From the NCBI GenBank assembly GCA_013399855.1, contig VXAY01005017.1:67305-131304 (forward strand): a DNA stretch of 64,000 nucleotides. Direction: 5' to 3'. The DNA is from Oxyruncus cristatus (taxonomy: Eukaryota > Chordata > Aves > Passeriformes > Cotingidae). The notes under the pieces were generated by a model, which ran no database searches, had not been told where the DNA came from, and saw only the letters and a list, made by a program, of their open reading frames with translations. Below are positions 1 to 12,247 of this stretch, piece by piece (positions within the stretch are counted from its first letter, which is position 1; each line of letters opens with the position of its first letter). A program made the translations under genes and the position numbers.

Positions 1-3000
1 CTGATATGCCTAGTTGAAAAGAGTCAGCATGTTACTCTTTTATAATACTTTTGATTATAGGAAAACCCAGATCAAATACACCTGTAGTGTAGCTACAATG
101 CGACTGATAGGACTCTCTAGAGCACTCCAGAAAACAGAATATTTTAAGGCTAGAGACACTATTAGGTGATTTTCGAATAAAGTCTCTCTAAAACTACAAA
201 ACTGTGTAATCGCCTGTGCTTTTGCTAATAAGTAGCACCTTCCCGCCAGTGTAAACTCAAAACTACTTTAGAACATTAAATTCACTAGTCTGAATAACAA
301 AGGTAAGGAAATTTTGTCCAAGAATCTCTGCCTTTAGGCAAGAAACTTGCAGGGAATGGATTTCTTTCTGCCAGCTCTTTCTTTTAAACCATTTTGATCC
401 ATGAGAAGGTTTCAATTTTTACCAAGCACCTAAAAGAACCCAAAAACCATACCCCTATAGGAAAAATAACGTTTTGAATTGATCAAATTCACAACTGTTA
501 GTAAAAGAGCTCTCAGTCAGACTTTCTTACCTTTTGAAAGACATTGTATGGCACTGTGATACGTCAAATGGCATTCTGGGCTGTATTTTCATAATGCAGC
601 ATCATTTTCACCAGTTTCAAAATCTTTTGGCTACTTAAAAAGATAATTTTTTTAATAGATACATTTCTAATGTTTTGAATACAGGGCAAAACCAGCCTTC
701 TGGGTACATCTTACTGGATTCAAGAAGGTACTGCATGAATATTAGTCTATGTTCATTTGGAGACTTCACATGAGCACCAGAATATGCTTTGAGGAGTAAG
801 GATGCAAAATCTAGTGTGGTTACTTGTAGTTGAAGAACATTTATTTGCTCTATTGTATGCAGCCATGGGCTTTTCTTCAACCTTTTACTGCAATTCCAGT
901 AATACTAAAAGGCAACTGAAACTTGAGCAGTTCTCACAGCACTGTGGGTGCATCACAGAGTTCTGTAACTTGAAATGGGACATGAAGATCAGAGACAGGA
1001 AGCATGCTGGGTTTTAGCTCGATCATTGGCATGACCTCTTGTGCAAACACAAACAAAAGAATGTAGGAGGATAAGGGGATTTTTTTTTTCCTTATGTATT
1101 TTAGCCATTCAGTATAGCTGAATATACTGCCTCATATATATTTTTAATTTATCTGAGTATATGCAGCTGCACACAGATATTCATTATTTTACCCTCACTG
1201 AAAGCTTTCCCTCATCTAAAGGAAAGTTTTGTATTTTTTCTAGCAGAAGAAAAAAAAGAAAGAAAAACTACCAAGGTAAACTGAGATTTTTTACAAAATA
1301 ATCTGAGGGAAGTTTGTTACTCATTTCTCAAAGAAAGTATGGAAATCTTAATTATGATGGATAGTTCATGTAAAACTGACAAAACTGCTCAGTCTTATAG
1401 CAGAAGAACTGCAAAGACTGCTGCTTTAGTTGCTTCTAGTTTGTTGCAAATACTGCCCTATTTCAACAAGCCATGTGGAGTGTATCATTAGATGCAGAAA
1501 CACTTCTGTTCGGAGACTTTTGCAATACCAGATTTGCCTGTGTTTTTTCCTTTCTGTGGAACTATAAATTATGTCCTCAGAATGACCGTTTACACTTTGA
1601 TGCATACTAATCAATGTAAACATGTCATTTTATAATTAATTCTGAACTAATTAGTGGTAATTAGATATGTCTGTCAAAAATATCAGCAGTCATTTAGAAT
1701 GTATTACTTGTCAGTCAAATATGTTTTAAATAAATTTTTATATCATTTCTGGCTCTAATTAACAGAACATCAGAAGCTTTCTATCATTTTTGTGGATGTT
1801 ATTCTAATATGCAAGGAAGGGACTATATGCATATTTATGTAAGAATATTTCCAACTGTGTTGCTAATATTATAGCAGCTTGAATTAAAAAAAGTACATTA
1901 TCCTCATGCAGCTAAATCAGAAAGAGTTGAACTAGAAATATAGTAGCCAGTGAGGGAAACAAAGATATAACCCACTTTATTAATGCCTAAATCGGGATTC
2001 GAGAATTTCATTTTCCCCTCTTTTTTACAACTCTTAATGATACTACTGGTTCTGTGTCTCATAAATCGTTGGCTAATAGTATCTTAAAATTAGAGTTTTT
2101 GTAGCTGACATAAATTTTCAGGTCCAAAGTGAGCAATGGAGTAGTACCTGGGTTAGGCCTCAAGGCATATTTTTCCAAACTATTATAGATATCAGGCTCA
2201 GAATTTGATCCATTCCATACTGAGGTTAAAGATGAAGTTCCATTAGAATTATGAATAGATGAGAAATACATCAAGGAATGAATAAGCATGCACAGCTATT
2301 CTAGACTTGTACTGACTCTTGTATTCCTGCATAGATAGATAATGTCAGCTAATACGCTGACTACATATCAAAAATACAACAAATAAATAAATACAATCAA
2401 CTTTTTGAAGACAGGAATTTTAAGGAAGTGAATTCTTTTCCAAGGAGCGGTAGCACAGATTTGGGGCAGGAGGACATAGAAACCTTTCTAACATGAACTG
2501 ACTCAATGACAGTCACCCACCATTCCCTTTCATTGATTTCTTTCAATAAGATGCTGTGAATAAAGAAAAGAAATTAGGAAGCAGTTTCTGGGTCCAACAT
2601 CCATGCTCTAAATGAGATAGAAATGGTATGGATTGATGATGGGTCAAATTTAAGGTAGAAACATTGCTATTTTATGGATGCAACAGCAAATTTTTCATGG
2701 TTTCAAACGCCAAAGCGTAGAGCTGGTAAAGTCAAAAGAAGTAAATCCCAAGAAACAGATTAAGTCTCTTGCCATACTGGGCTTTTTTAAGGTGAACCTG
2801 TGGCCAGCTCTGTAGGCAAGACCATACTTTATTCTCCAGAACAAGCAAATTATTTTGTACCTGAGAGGGCACTTTTTTCTGGATGTCTCCTCTCCCACAT
2901 TCATTTCAGCATTTTTCTTTTTTGAAATGAGCATGATCTGGTTGCTTACCATTAAGTCATTATTGAACATTAGGTTAACAGGTAAATCAGAAAGGCAATC

Positions 3001-3690
3001 CCCTTTCAGAGAAGATAAAACAGTGACTTCACAGGTAAACAGATTTTCAAGGCTTTTTCCTAAGATCATAACAGGGTGATATTACCTGTCAGAGCAGAAT
3101 TATGATTTTTTTTGTCTGTTTTTTATTATCTTTTCCTGTAAAAAGGGAATCTTTTGGGTTATGGTTCTGCCTCTGAGGAGTCCACAACACTCTGGAGATT
3201 TAGATGGAGCTAAGTGCTTTGTAGCTAGGTTTATTGTAAACCACAAGAGAAAATTAACACACCATCCTCTAATTTCAACAATCATGTGAAATGCCAGCGC
3301 TTCTTTTCAGGGATCTGCTATCATAAATATGTCCATAAAAATGTGAAATCAGATCCAGAAAGCTGAACATGACCTTGGAATATAATTGGAAAAAGCTGTA
3401 TAGATTTTTGGAAAAGGATATTTCCAGAAGTAAAAAGTACATTTTATTGAAATATTTAAACATTTTTTACTGCAGATTCATGCTGAGACTAACTAAAAAG
3501 ACATGCTAAAAGGACATGCTTAAGCCCCTTCTGCATTCTTTTTCCAAGTTTTGAATGAAACATTTTTTTGAATATTAAGGCAAAATAAAAGTAATATGTC
3601 AGGGGAAAAAAAACAAAAACTAAACTAAAATAACAAAAAACACAGCTTCTCATAGCATACGGTCCTCTAGAAAAATAAAATTTAAAAAAA
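1..3690. other. AT-rich unique sequence, no gene seen
   Basis: Both strands contain only short, low-complexity open frames. The longest is a 124-codon minus frame at 2695-3069 that resembles no family I know and has no splice or promoter context. No transposon signature, RNA gene or long repeat was recognised. A short AAAT-rich run occurs near 2383-2395. Most likely intergenic or intronic. Confidence 0.6.
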
Positions 3691-3701
3691 GTGTCAACTT
3701 G

Positions 3702-3752
<51 letters not shown>

Positions 3753-3850
3753 ATTAAGGGATTTTTTTTTTTTAATAAANNNNNNNNNAATGTCAACTTT
3801 TTTTTTTTTTTTTTTTTTTAAAAAAAAACAAAACAAAACAAAACAAAAAC
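3691..3850. repeat. Poly-T/poly-A low-complexity block around a 9-N gap
   Basis: A T run followed by a long A run (about 3702-3750) is followed by a second T run, nine N (3780-3788), then another T run and A run that grades into an AAAAC repeat. The word TGTCAACTT precedes the T run on both sides of the gap (3692-3700 and 3791-3799). This suggests the same locus was assembled twice across the gap rather than a genuine duplication. Confidence 0.8.
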
Positions 3851-5114
3851 TACTTCATGGATTTATTTTATTTATATAAATCCTTAGAAAATAGGTCAGT
3901 ACAACAATGTGAACAAAAAAGAAGCCAGGCCACATACAGGTTATCATAACATGTTAGGTTTTTCACAGATTCCTTTCACACAAAATACCTGGGGTTTACA
4001 GCTTGCAAATGATAGCACCTTAGGGCTTTAACTTGCATTTACTTAGCACACAGTTGTCATAGTTTAGGATGGTGCTCCACGAATGGATTGTTATTATTTT
4101 TCTCCCTTTCCTATAACCTCATGGTGATAAAAAGGGTAAGTGAAACACATGCTCAAAGAACTATGTGAAGTAGAGAGGGTCATCTTAAGCTACCCATCTC
4201 CTTAGCCAAAAAAGAGAGGAGCATTGATTAACACTACATATATCCCATCTGCAAAGCATCAATGTTGCTTTGGTGGTGATAGCTGTTTTGAAGGCACCGC
4301 TTAGTGACTGCTTCTCATTGTCTTTGCTTCAGTAAATTTTAAGTATCATTGTACACTGTAGAACTGAAATGTTTGGTTTAGTACAGTCCTAGTGGAAAAT
4401 CTGCTATTCTCACTTTCTGCCTTGATTTAGGAGAAGAACATGGATCAGTTTGTGCTCCAAAGTGTGGAGAGGGGAGCCACTGTTACATTGCTGAATGGAA
4501 CTGATTTTCTTCTTTCTTTCTTCCTAGCCCTATGCTGGAGACTACACAAAGGAGAAGAAATATTACCAATGAAAGAGATTCTGAAGACTGTTAACTGATG
4601 TGACCAAGGAGGAAAAAAATGAATGGTGTGCAGGAAACAGTAATGAATGGCTAATGTCTAAGCATGTCTCCTCACTCAGGCAATGCTCTGTCAGAGATTG
4701 ATGATCTGCCTACTGGAGAGAGGGCACAAATCCACAATGTGGTGCAGTGTAGAGGTGGGACTCTCTAAGGAGAGAGGTTAAAGATGGGTTAATTGTGCCT
4801 GCCTCTGAGAAGGACCAGTAAGAGTGGGTACAGCATGAGCCTAATACTGCTTTCATGCTTTCAGCTCAGGAGCTAACAGCTAAAGCTAAGTGAAGGTATC
4901 ACTGCACACTGCTGCGTTCACAGTGTTATCACCTTCTTACAGTCTCAGTCTGCTTTCTCTGACTTGAAACTCTTAAAGCTAAAGGTCTGAGCCACAGATC
5001 CTTCCCTGTGGATGAGAATGATGGGGACAGTATTAGAACTGCTTTCCCCTCTCTGTACTCAGTTGCATCTTAGTTCCATTTTTTTGCTGTTTTTCCATTG
5101 TGCAATTACATATT
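3851..5114. other. Unique sequence, no gene seen
   Basis: Moderately AT-rich with no frame showing a recognisable domain, no microsatellite and no repeat family identified before the CR1 element that begins near 5115. Confidence 0.5.
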
Positions 5115-6040
5115 GTGTAAGGAAATGGATCTGGACAAGCGGATTGATTGAACAATGAATTGGTGGACTACACAAGTTGGGTGGGAGTGTTGGTATGCTG
5201 AAGTTTAGGGAGGCTGTGCAGAAGGATCTGGACAGGCTAGATTGATGGGATGAGGCCAACTGTAGGAGATTAAACAAGGTGAAGTTCCAGGTCCTGCACT
5301 TTAGTCCCTGCACTTCAGTGCAACAGGCTGGGGGCAGAGTGCCTGGAAAGACACCCACTGGAAAAGGACCTGGGGGTGCTAGTCAACAGCCAGATAAAAA
5401 TGAGACAGCAGTGTGCCCAGGTGGCCAAGAAAGCCAATGGCATCCTGACCCAGACCAGAAGTTATGTCCAGGAGGACTATGTCAGTGATTGTTCCTCTGT
5501 TCTCAGCACTGGTGAGTCCACACCTCAAGTACTGTGTCCTGTTCTAAGTCCCTCACTTCAAGAAAGATATTTGCGTTGCTGGAGGGTGTCCAGAGAAAAG
5601 AAATCAGACTGGTGAAGGGTCTGGACAGTGAATCATATCAGAAGCAGCTAAGGAAGCTGAGTTTGTTTAGCCTGGAGAAAAGAAGGCTGAGGGAAGACCA
5701 TATCATTCTCTACAACTACCTGAAAGGAGACTGGAGAAAGGTGGAGATCAGCCTCTTCTCCCAGGCAACTAGCTACAGGACAAGAGGAAATGGCCTCAAG
5801 CTATGACAGGGGATATTCAGTTTGGACATCAGGAGGAACTTTTCTGAAAAGGTTGTCAAACACTGGAACAGGCTGCCCAGGGAAGTAGTGGAGTCATTGT
5901 CTTTGGAAGTGTTCAAGGAAAAACTGAACATGTCACTTGGTGCCATGGTTTAGTTGTAGGGCAGTGTTCAGTCAAAGGTTGAACTCAATAGTCTTGGAGT
6001 TTTTCTCCAATCTTAATGTTTTTTATGATTCTGTGAAATT
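5115..6040 (+). mobile_element. CR1 LINE, 3' end, plus strand
   Basis: This stretch carries the 3' part of the CR1 reverse-transcriptase ORF and its short 3' UTR. Broken frames encode typical C-terminal CR1 blocks: a VQRKE..LVKGL motif, FSLEKRRLRED, LYNYLKGDW and RTRGNGLKL (roughly 5530-5806). The frame then continues in nucleotide form through the AGGCTGCCCAGGGAAGT block near 5870. The element ends in an ATGATTCTGTG tail near 6023-6035, a diverged form of the CR1 terminal repeat. Several frameshifts and stops make it dead. The 5' truncation is typical of CR1 copies, and the left boundary is approximate because divergence is high there. Confidence 0.93.
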
Positions 6041-6199
6041 ATTCTGAATAGTCAATGGGTCATTATTTCCTATTAAACATGTCTAAGGAACTAGCGATAG
6101 TATTTGTACTTTCCATAATGATAATTTCAGATCAAAGTTCTACTTCTGAATCAAGATACAGATTTGGTATTCTGTGTAAATATATCCTGCGCAGATATT

Positions 6200-6205
6200 A
6201 GTGAG
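6200..6205 (+). repeat. Target-site duplication, left copy (AGTGAG)
   Basis: Six bases AGTGAG immediately left of the TG that opens the solo LTR. They are identical to 6599-6604. Confidence 0.88.
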
Positions 6206-6598
6206 TGTTGGAGATAGGCTGAGGACTGAAAAGGACTTCAGAGCGGGGAAAGAAGAAATCAGTACAGACATAAATGCCTGTCTCCCTCCTGAAAGACTGT
6301 GTAACTGCATTGTAACAAGGGCTTACCTAACTGTGGGTAACGCCCTCGTCCATATCCCCTTTCCCTGTCAATCATGTTACCCTACCAATCACCAATCCAG
6401 GTATCCCCTTTCCAGAACCTTTCCTTTCCCGCCCCATATATAAACCCATCATGTTTGTAATAAAGCCAGATCAGTTTTGACCCTCGAAGTGCATACTGCG
6501 TCTGTGTCTCATTCCTTTGGGGCATAGCCATGGCAAACTGCAACTTAGGGAGCAAGAACCCACTGGCCTCGGATTTATCCCTTGCCCATAACCTGGCA
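6206..6598 (+). mobile_element. Solo LTR of an endogenous retrovirus (393 bp)
   Basis: The element begins TGTTGG and ends GGCA, so it has the canonical TG...CA ends, and it is bracketed by a perfect 6-bp duplication (AGTGAG). In the plus direction it has CAAT-type motifs near 6385-6392, a TATA box (TATATAA, 6437-6443) and a poly(A) signal (AATAAA, 6459-6464), in the order expected for U3-R-U5. A 6-bp duplication fits class II (ERVK/alpharetrovirus-like) integrases. No internal sequence flanks it, so it formed by LTR-LTR recombination. Its sequence does not match the LTR behind the env remnant at 51934. Confidence 0.9.
6437..6464 (+). promoter_or_regulatory. LTR TATA box and poly(A) signal
   Basis: TATATAA at 6437-6443 is followed 15 bp later by AATAAA at 6459-6464, the compact spacing of a short-R retroviral LTR. 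Whether it is still active cannot be told from sequence. Confidence 0.7.
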
Positions 6599-6604
6599 AG
6601 TGAG
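6599..6604 (+). repeat. Target-site duplication, right copy (AGTGAG)
   Basis: Identical to 6200-6205, directly after the CA that closes the LTR. Confidence 0.88.
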
Positions 6605-9600
6605 ATCATTTAAATATGGAACCAAACATTTTCTTAACCTCTCCTTCCCTCAGACAAACTACAGGTCCAATACCAAAGCATTTTTTGTTTCCTCTTCTGA
6701 ACACCTTGTCTGTGAAACTTAAGGTACCTAATGTGTAAAGGGACAAAGAGTAGGTGACCCTTGATGCAATAGAGAATTTTCTGTTCGTATGCCTTTTCAT
6801 GGCTGTGATTCCCATTTTTTTAATTCCATATTATATTCTAACAGGTTTATCTTCAATGTACAAAACATTTTGGTTAAGTGCATGGTAAACCACCAAGGAA
6901 GTCTAACTTCTTTGAACTCTTTCTGGAGCCAAACGCTTAAGCTTAATTATAAATTGCTATCCTCTTTATTTCCATTTGAAATTCTCCAACTATTCTAATT
7001 AGGTTTCCCCAAAGGTCAGAGAACATTAACAATCTGGGCACAGTCTGGCTTTTTGAAGTGCTCGGAAATCTACTGTTAGCTCTATTTGAGGAAACATAAG
7101 AGAAAACCAGCTGCCCTGGCTAGCACAGAATAATTAATAATAATAGCTATGTAGTGATGACATATCCAGGTTAATTGCATACTAATTAAAGGCTATGGTA
7201 AAGCAAATTACTGTTTGCATTTGAAATAATGGCTTGTGGCCACAGTAACTCACAGAAATGTTCTGTATCCTCTTGGCAAGCTCTCAAATGGGAATGAAAT
7301 TAATTTGAGACATGTACACGTCATCTAGTTTGAGAAGTCAGAAGTTTTGAGAAGCTATCTGCAGTAAGACAGTGATAGTCATTAATGAAGAAGAGTTTGA
7401 TATGAGCTGAAGTTAAGTTCTGAAAGAGTGAACGGAGACAGGGGCTGGCAGAGCTGGGAGTCAATCAAAAGATAATTAACAGAGAGTGAAGAGCATGAGA
7501 AATTATTCAGTGTGAAGAATAAAATCTTTGGTTAGGGGCAAACAGGGAAGGAGCCAGGAGGGGAGTCCCACAGTCAGCTATTTCTGGATGTTTAGGAAGG
7601 AAATTAAGGAACTTGTCAGTCGGGGAATGACTGGCTGAAAACAAAGTGCTGGCCGGGTAAGCACTGTATAAGAACTTCGTGCTGTTCAGAAAACTACTTT
7701 GAGGCTTTACCTGAGGGGTTTTTTAGTGTGCTGTGAATGAGATAAAGTGAACAAGATAACAGGATATTTCTGGGGAGGAAGAACTTCTGATACACCGAGT
7801 AATCAAAAGCTAAACTTAACTTCTTACGTTAGTACAACTGGGGAAATAGTGAAGACGTCCAGGAAGACAACATGCAGTCAGGCACTTCTAAGAACATAGA
7901 CTAATCACATAGGTTATCATCCTGGATTTCTCCTGTGTCTGATTCTTATTAGACTTTGGCCACATCCAAGTGATACCCACTCCTTTGATGAGAGGGAGCA
8001 AAGGAATGAAGACAAAAGAAGAAAGAATTGGAATCATAACTAGTGGTTAGGTTCAAGTAGGGCTGAAATTCAAAGGGGTTTGTATTACATTTGATTTTGT
8101 TTACAGAATAATTCAATAAAAAAATACAGAGTTTAAAATAAAAAAGTGGCAAAATGAAACAATGACCTGATTAAAAAAGAAAAAAAAAAAATAAAATGAT
8201 GCTCCTTTTTGCTCAGTTTTAGCCTACAGGTTCTCTGACATGCCTCAAGGACCAAATCACTCCCCCAGAACCCTTGCTAGAATATATAGTCATGTAGCTC
8301 CTCTGTTGTAATTAAAGTAGGACTGAGTATTCCCTCTAAAATAGTAAAGGATGTCAGGATTTTCCTGGAATACCTTATCCTGGAAACGAAATCAATATCC
8401 CTTAATCATGGATATAGATAGCATGAGAAGGAGTTGACTCTCTCCTTTATAATCCTAAAATTCTAACTTGTTTTCCTTTGTAAATGACTACAGTTCTTAG
8501 AAATCACATATATGAGGGGAGTTTAATACTAAAAAGAATCTGTATACTGGATATTTCCTTATGTGCATTTTGTTACTTGATTTAATGAAGAATATGATAA
8601 ATAAAACCATTTTCAATTATTCTGTTCTACTTTGGAATAAACAAAGTAATACCCAAATGATCAGAAATTTGTGAATATTCTAATTAATATACCCTCTGGA
8701 ATAAAAAATTGTGGCTACTTTTCTAATTTCTTCTGGTTGAGCAAAATCCAAATCAAGTTTTGTGTGGATGTTCCATTAATATTGTTTGTATAGCCCAAAC
8801 TAATGTAAACTTTAAATCTAAATGAGTTTATACTTGTAATAAGGAAAACAGAAACTGAATTAGAGCCATTAGATTTTCAGAAGATTTGGCCATATAAAAT
8901 TGTTTCATCAAAAATAGTCTTTTGAATGCTCTTTTTAGCCTGAAAAATAAGCTATATTGCCTTATCAAGCAGCTAGACCTGCAGCTGACGTTAGTTGACA
9001 TTATAAACAGACTTCAACAGTGTAATGATGATATATATCAATTGAAAATTTGATCTAATCAAAAGCAAACTAATAAATACATCATGTGACTTATGTATGT
9101 ATGTTTTGCCTGTAAAACTCTACAGCCTGTAAAACTCAGCTGCAGCTTTTACCACTGCTTCATTATGGCCTTTTATTTTTCCTAGAATAAAACTGAAGAA
9201 CTCTTGCTCTTGTAGTTGAGCTGCTAAAAAGAATCTTTAAAATCATTAAAAACAGGATATTCAGTTCTTTCAGCAGTTTAAGTGAACTCAAACTACAGGG
9301 CCAGAATTCAAGAAAAGAAAGATATTTCATCTGCTTTGAAATCAATGTGCAAATTTCAGAAAGCTTGAATAGGCAGAAGAAGCTAATGGACTGAAACTTT
9401 GCAGGACCTGAGATAGATAAATGACCTGCAGCCTACAAAGACACTCATTTTCTAATATACACAGGGACAAAAGATTAGGATATAAGTGGAAAACCTATTT
9501 AAGCAGAAGGAAATAGTATAGTTTTGCTGTTCAAGGCCTTTCAGGTGCATTTTCCGGAGGAATAAGCCATTCACAAAATGAAAAAGAAAAAAAAAAATGA

Positions 9601-11651
9601 GAGAAATGTGAAACCCACTGAGGCAAATTATAATCGGTTGCTGCCAAGATTAAGAAACTACTTTCACAGGACAGGAAGCCAGATCATCAAAGTCCATCTC
9701 CTGGCCCTGCACACAGGGTAAAACAACAAAAATATCCATCTATCCCCAAAATTTTAGAACTGCTAAAAAGGCATGCTAAAAGTAATGATTTACAAGTCTG
9801 GAGACATGCACTGTACCCTCTTCTCCCTCCCTCCTCCTCCAGAGAAAAAGACTCTCAAAATCAGAATCTCAAAAATACTTTTAAGGGTGAGTTTAACAAC
9901 ACAGTTTTCATTTTGTCTAACAAACACAGCACTAATCAAGAGATGCTAGCCCAGAACTACCTATATTGAAACTGATACTATGTATATTGAAACTATGAAC
10001 AAAGTCCTACTCATGGCATTGAAGCCTTTATGAGTGACATGAGAAAAGTAGAAAGGCCAACTATTCTGACTATCCTGAAGCACCTTGTTAAACGTAGGGA
10101 CAATCAGAAATCTAAATTTCTAACCGAAATAAATGGTGAGTCTGAAATTCCTAGAATCTTTAAACCTGGGGGAAATAACTCAGTAAGTTAGTGTCATTTG
10201 ATGTTGTAAATGAATATTTTGGAACAAACAAGATTAAAAAAAACCCTAGATTTTCCTGAAGATCTATAAATTCTGTCAAGACATCATAAAAACAATCTAT
10301 CAGCAGAAGATCATACCAGAAGTATAAACACTAGTGTTAACAATGATGTTTGATATACGGAATAGGGGCCAGTTTTATAAATTGACAAACAAACAGACTG
10401 ACTATCAGTGAAGAGTTTCCCCAGTAAATACAGTAGAAAAACAGAGACTGGTCAAAATGTGAGTTCGCTCAGAAGAAAAATAATAGAACAACACTTTTGA
10501 AATAATACAGCATTGGTAGCCCAGGAGAGCATTACTTGGACAATTTTAGCTCTATATTCATGCAATGTATTAGACATTCAAGATAGGTACCAATCAGACA
10601 GCAGTAACTAACTGCAGGTAAATCACTACACTGTTCCTCACTAGAGTTTTGAAAGGTTGCTCCTCAGTGTACCTATCACCTGCACAAGCAACATGTTAGG
10701 AAAAATAATGTTGCAAACATATTAGCAGAAGTAATAGGATACAAAGTCACCGGCGGTAGATAATGAAAGGTCATGCAAAAATTCGCTTCAGAGATCATGA
10801 CAGCGAAGTGAGAGCTCTCCAGGAGAAATTACCACCCACAAGCAGTCTAAAAATCACCTTTTAAAAGTACTCACGTAACTGGTACTTTAAAGCTAAAAAT
10901 AGAATTACACCACAGCAGGACAATCTTCATCAGATACACCCTTTGTAATGAGATGCTTTTACTAGACTTATTCAAGAGAGATTTTTCGGGAAGTAAGGGT
11001 TTGTTGATAGAAGTTCGTCTGTCTGCATTGGCTTTGCTCTATCGTACTACCTCAGGAAAAAGCTCAAACTTGAAATCAGAGAAAATGAAGCCTCACCAGG
11101 ATATTTAAGATATTTACCCCAGTTCATTAAACTAACAAAGCATGCATGTGAAAACCCAGGCTTTACCTCAACTAAAATTAGTGAACTGCTGTGTGGACTT
11201 CACTGCAGCTGCTAACAATAGTGAGCTTTCTTGAAATTACAAAAGATAATGTAAGGAACTACTGAGATAAAAAAACCCCACATTTGCACTGCTCCTGGTA
11301 GTACAACCCAATGCATAGTAGAGATATAATTGCTAATGCTTGTATAATAGATTAAAGGAACTATAATTCTGTTAAAAAAAATTCTTTAAACCTGCACTAA
11401 AGGGTTTCATGTACTTCCAGCACAGCATGGTAGGTTCCTTCTTTGTTATGCTTTTTGAAAGAAAGGTGTAGCTTTTCAGTTTCCTCACTCATACTTGACA
11501 TGTTGTGATTGTTACTGCAGAATTTGAAGATTTCCATCAATTGCTAACAAGACCCATGTGTGTGAATCATACTGGATTACCTGGATGCACTGTTTGCAAA
11601 ACTGATGTAGAGCATTTGTGAATCCCATTTGAAATAGTGTTTAATGCTCCC
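6605..11651. other. AT-rich unique sequence, no gene seen
   Basis: No frame with a recognisable domain and no repeat family identified in 5 kb. A segment near 7125-7235 is dense in TAATTA and octamer-like motifs and may be a conserved non-coding element. A short A-rich run lies at 8174-8190. Confidence 0.5.
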
Positions 11652-11656
11652 GTTTC

Positions 11657-12242
11657 TCCTTTTCCCAGGCTTAACTTCACTCCTTCATTCCTGACTCCTC
11701 TATCTCTAACCCCGTCCAGCAGTGCAGGGGGATGGGGAATGTGGGGCTGCGGTCAGTCCATAACATCTCTGCTCCTTCTTCCTTCTCATGTTCCAGCCTG
11801 GGACGTTCCCCAAGACTACAGTCCTTCAGAACAAGCTTGTCCAAGTGTGGGCTCTCCACATGGGCTGCAGCTTCCCTCAGGGCACGTCCACCTTCCCCGC
11901 CGGGGTCTCTCCCGGGCCGCAGGGCCATCCCTGCGAGGGTGTCTCCTCCCCTCCCGCCCTCCTCCCGCTCTGCCCTCGGGGCTCGCAGGGCTGTTTCTCA
12001 CCCGGTTCCCCTCCCTCAGCCCTGGCTGCCGGGCAGTGTTTTGCCCTCCCTTGCCCAGGCTTTCCCCGGGGCTCTCACCCGCCCGCCCGTGGCTGAGGGG
12101 CTCAGCCGTGCCCTGCGCTGGGGCCGCTGGAGCCGCTGGAACCGGCGGTGTCCGGGCGGGGCAGCCCTGGATGCTCCACGCAGGGAGAGCCCGGCACAGC
12201 CTTCTGTGCGGCCGCCACCACCGGACACCTGTGCCCGGTACA
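11657..12242 (-). mobile_element. GC-rich LTR-like fragment, probably related to the other large LTRs
   Basis: The first 150 bp (about 11657-11800) align by eye to the large LTR copies at 33743 and 56215: the CCCAGG-CTTAACTTCACT block, then GCAGTGCAGGGGGATGG, GGGGAATG and CGGTCAGT. The rest is about 70% GC and ends in GGTACA at 12242. The five bases GTTTC occur both directly before (11652-11656) and directly after (12243-12247), which would be a 5-bp TSD if the element is a non-canonical or terminally altered LTR. The left end is not TG, and the first 250 bp of the family are absent, so the boundaries are uncertain. Orientation is inferred from the related copies. Frames across it, including a 275-codon plus frame, have proline/serine-rich composition and no domain. 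Confidence 0.55.
11881..12240. other. CpG-island-like patch
   Basis: I counted about 30 CpG dinucleotides in 360 bp, at roughly 70% G+C, in a window that is otherwise strongly AT-rich. It could be a relatively undecayed LTR body or a genuine CpG island. No transcript start or exon is recognisable next to it. Confidence 0.7.
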
Positions 12243-12247
12243 GTTTC

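Noticed and set aside
3489..3836. 115-codon minus frame rich in Lys and Phe
   Set aside because: It is a translation of poly-A/poly-T tracts and N.
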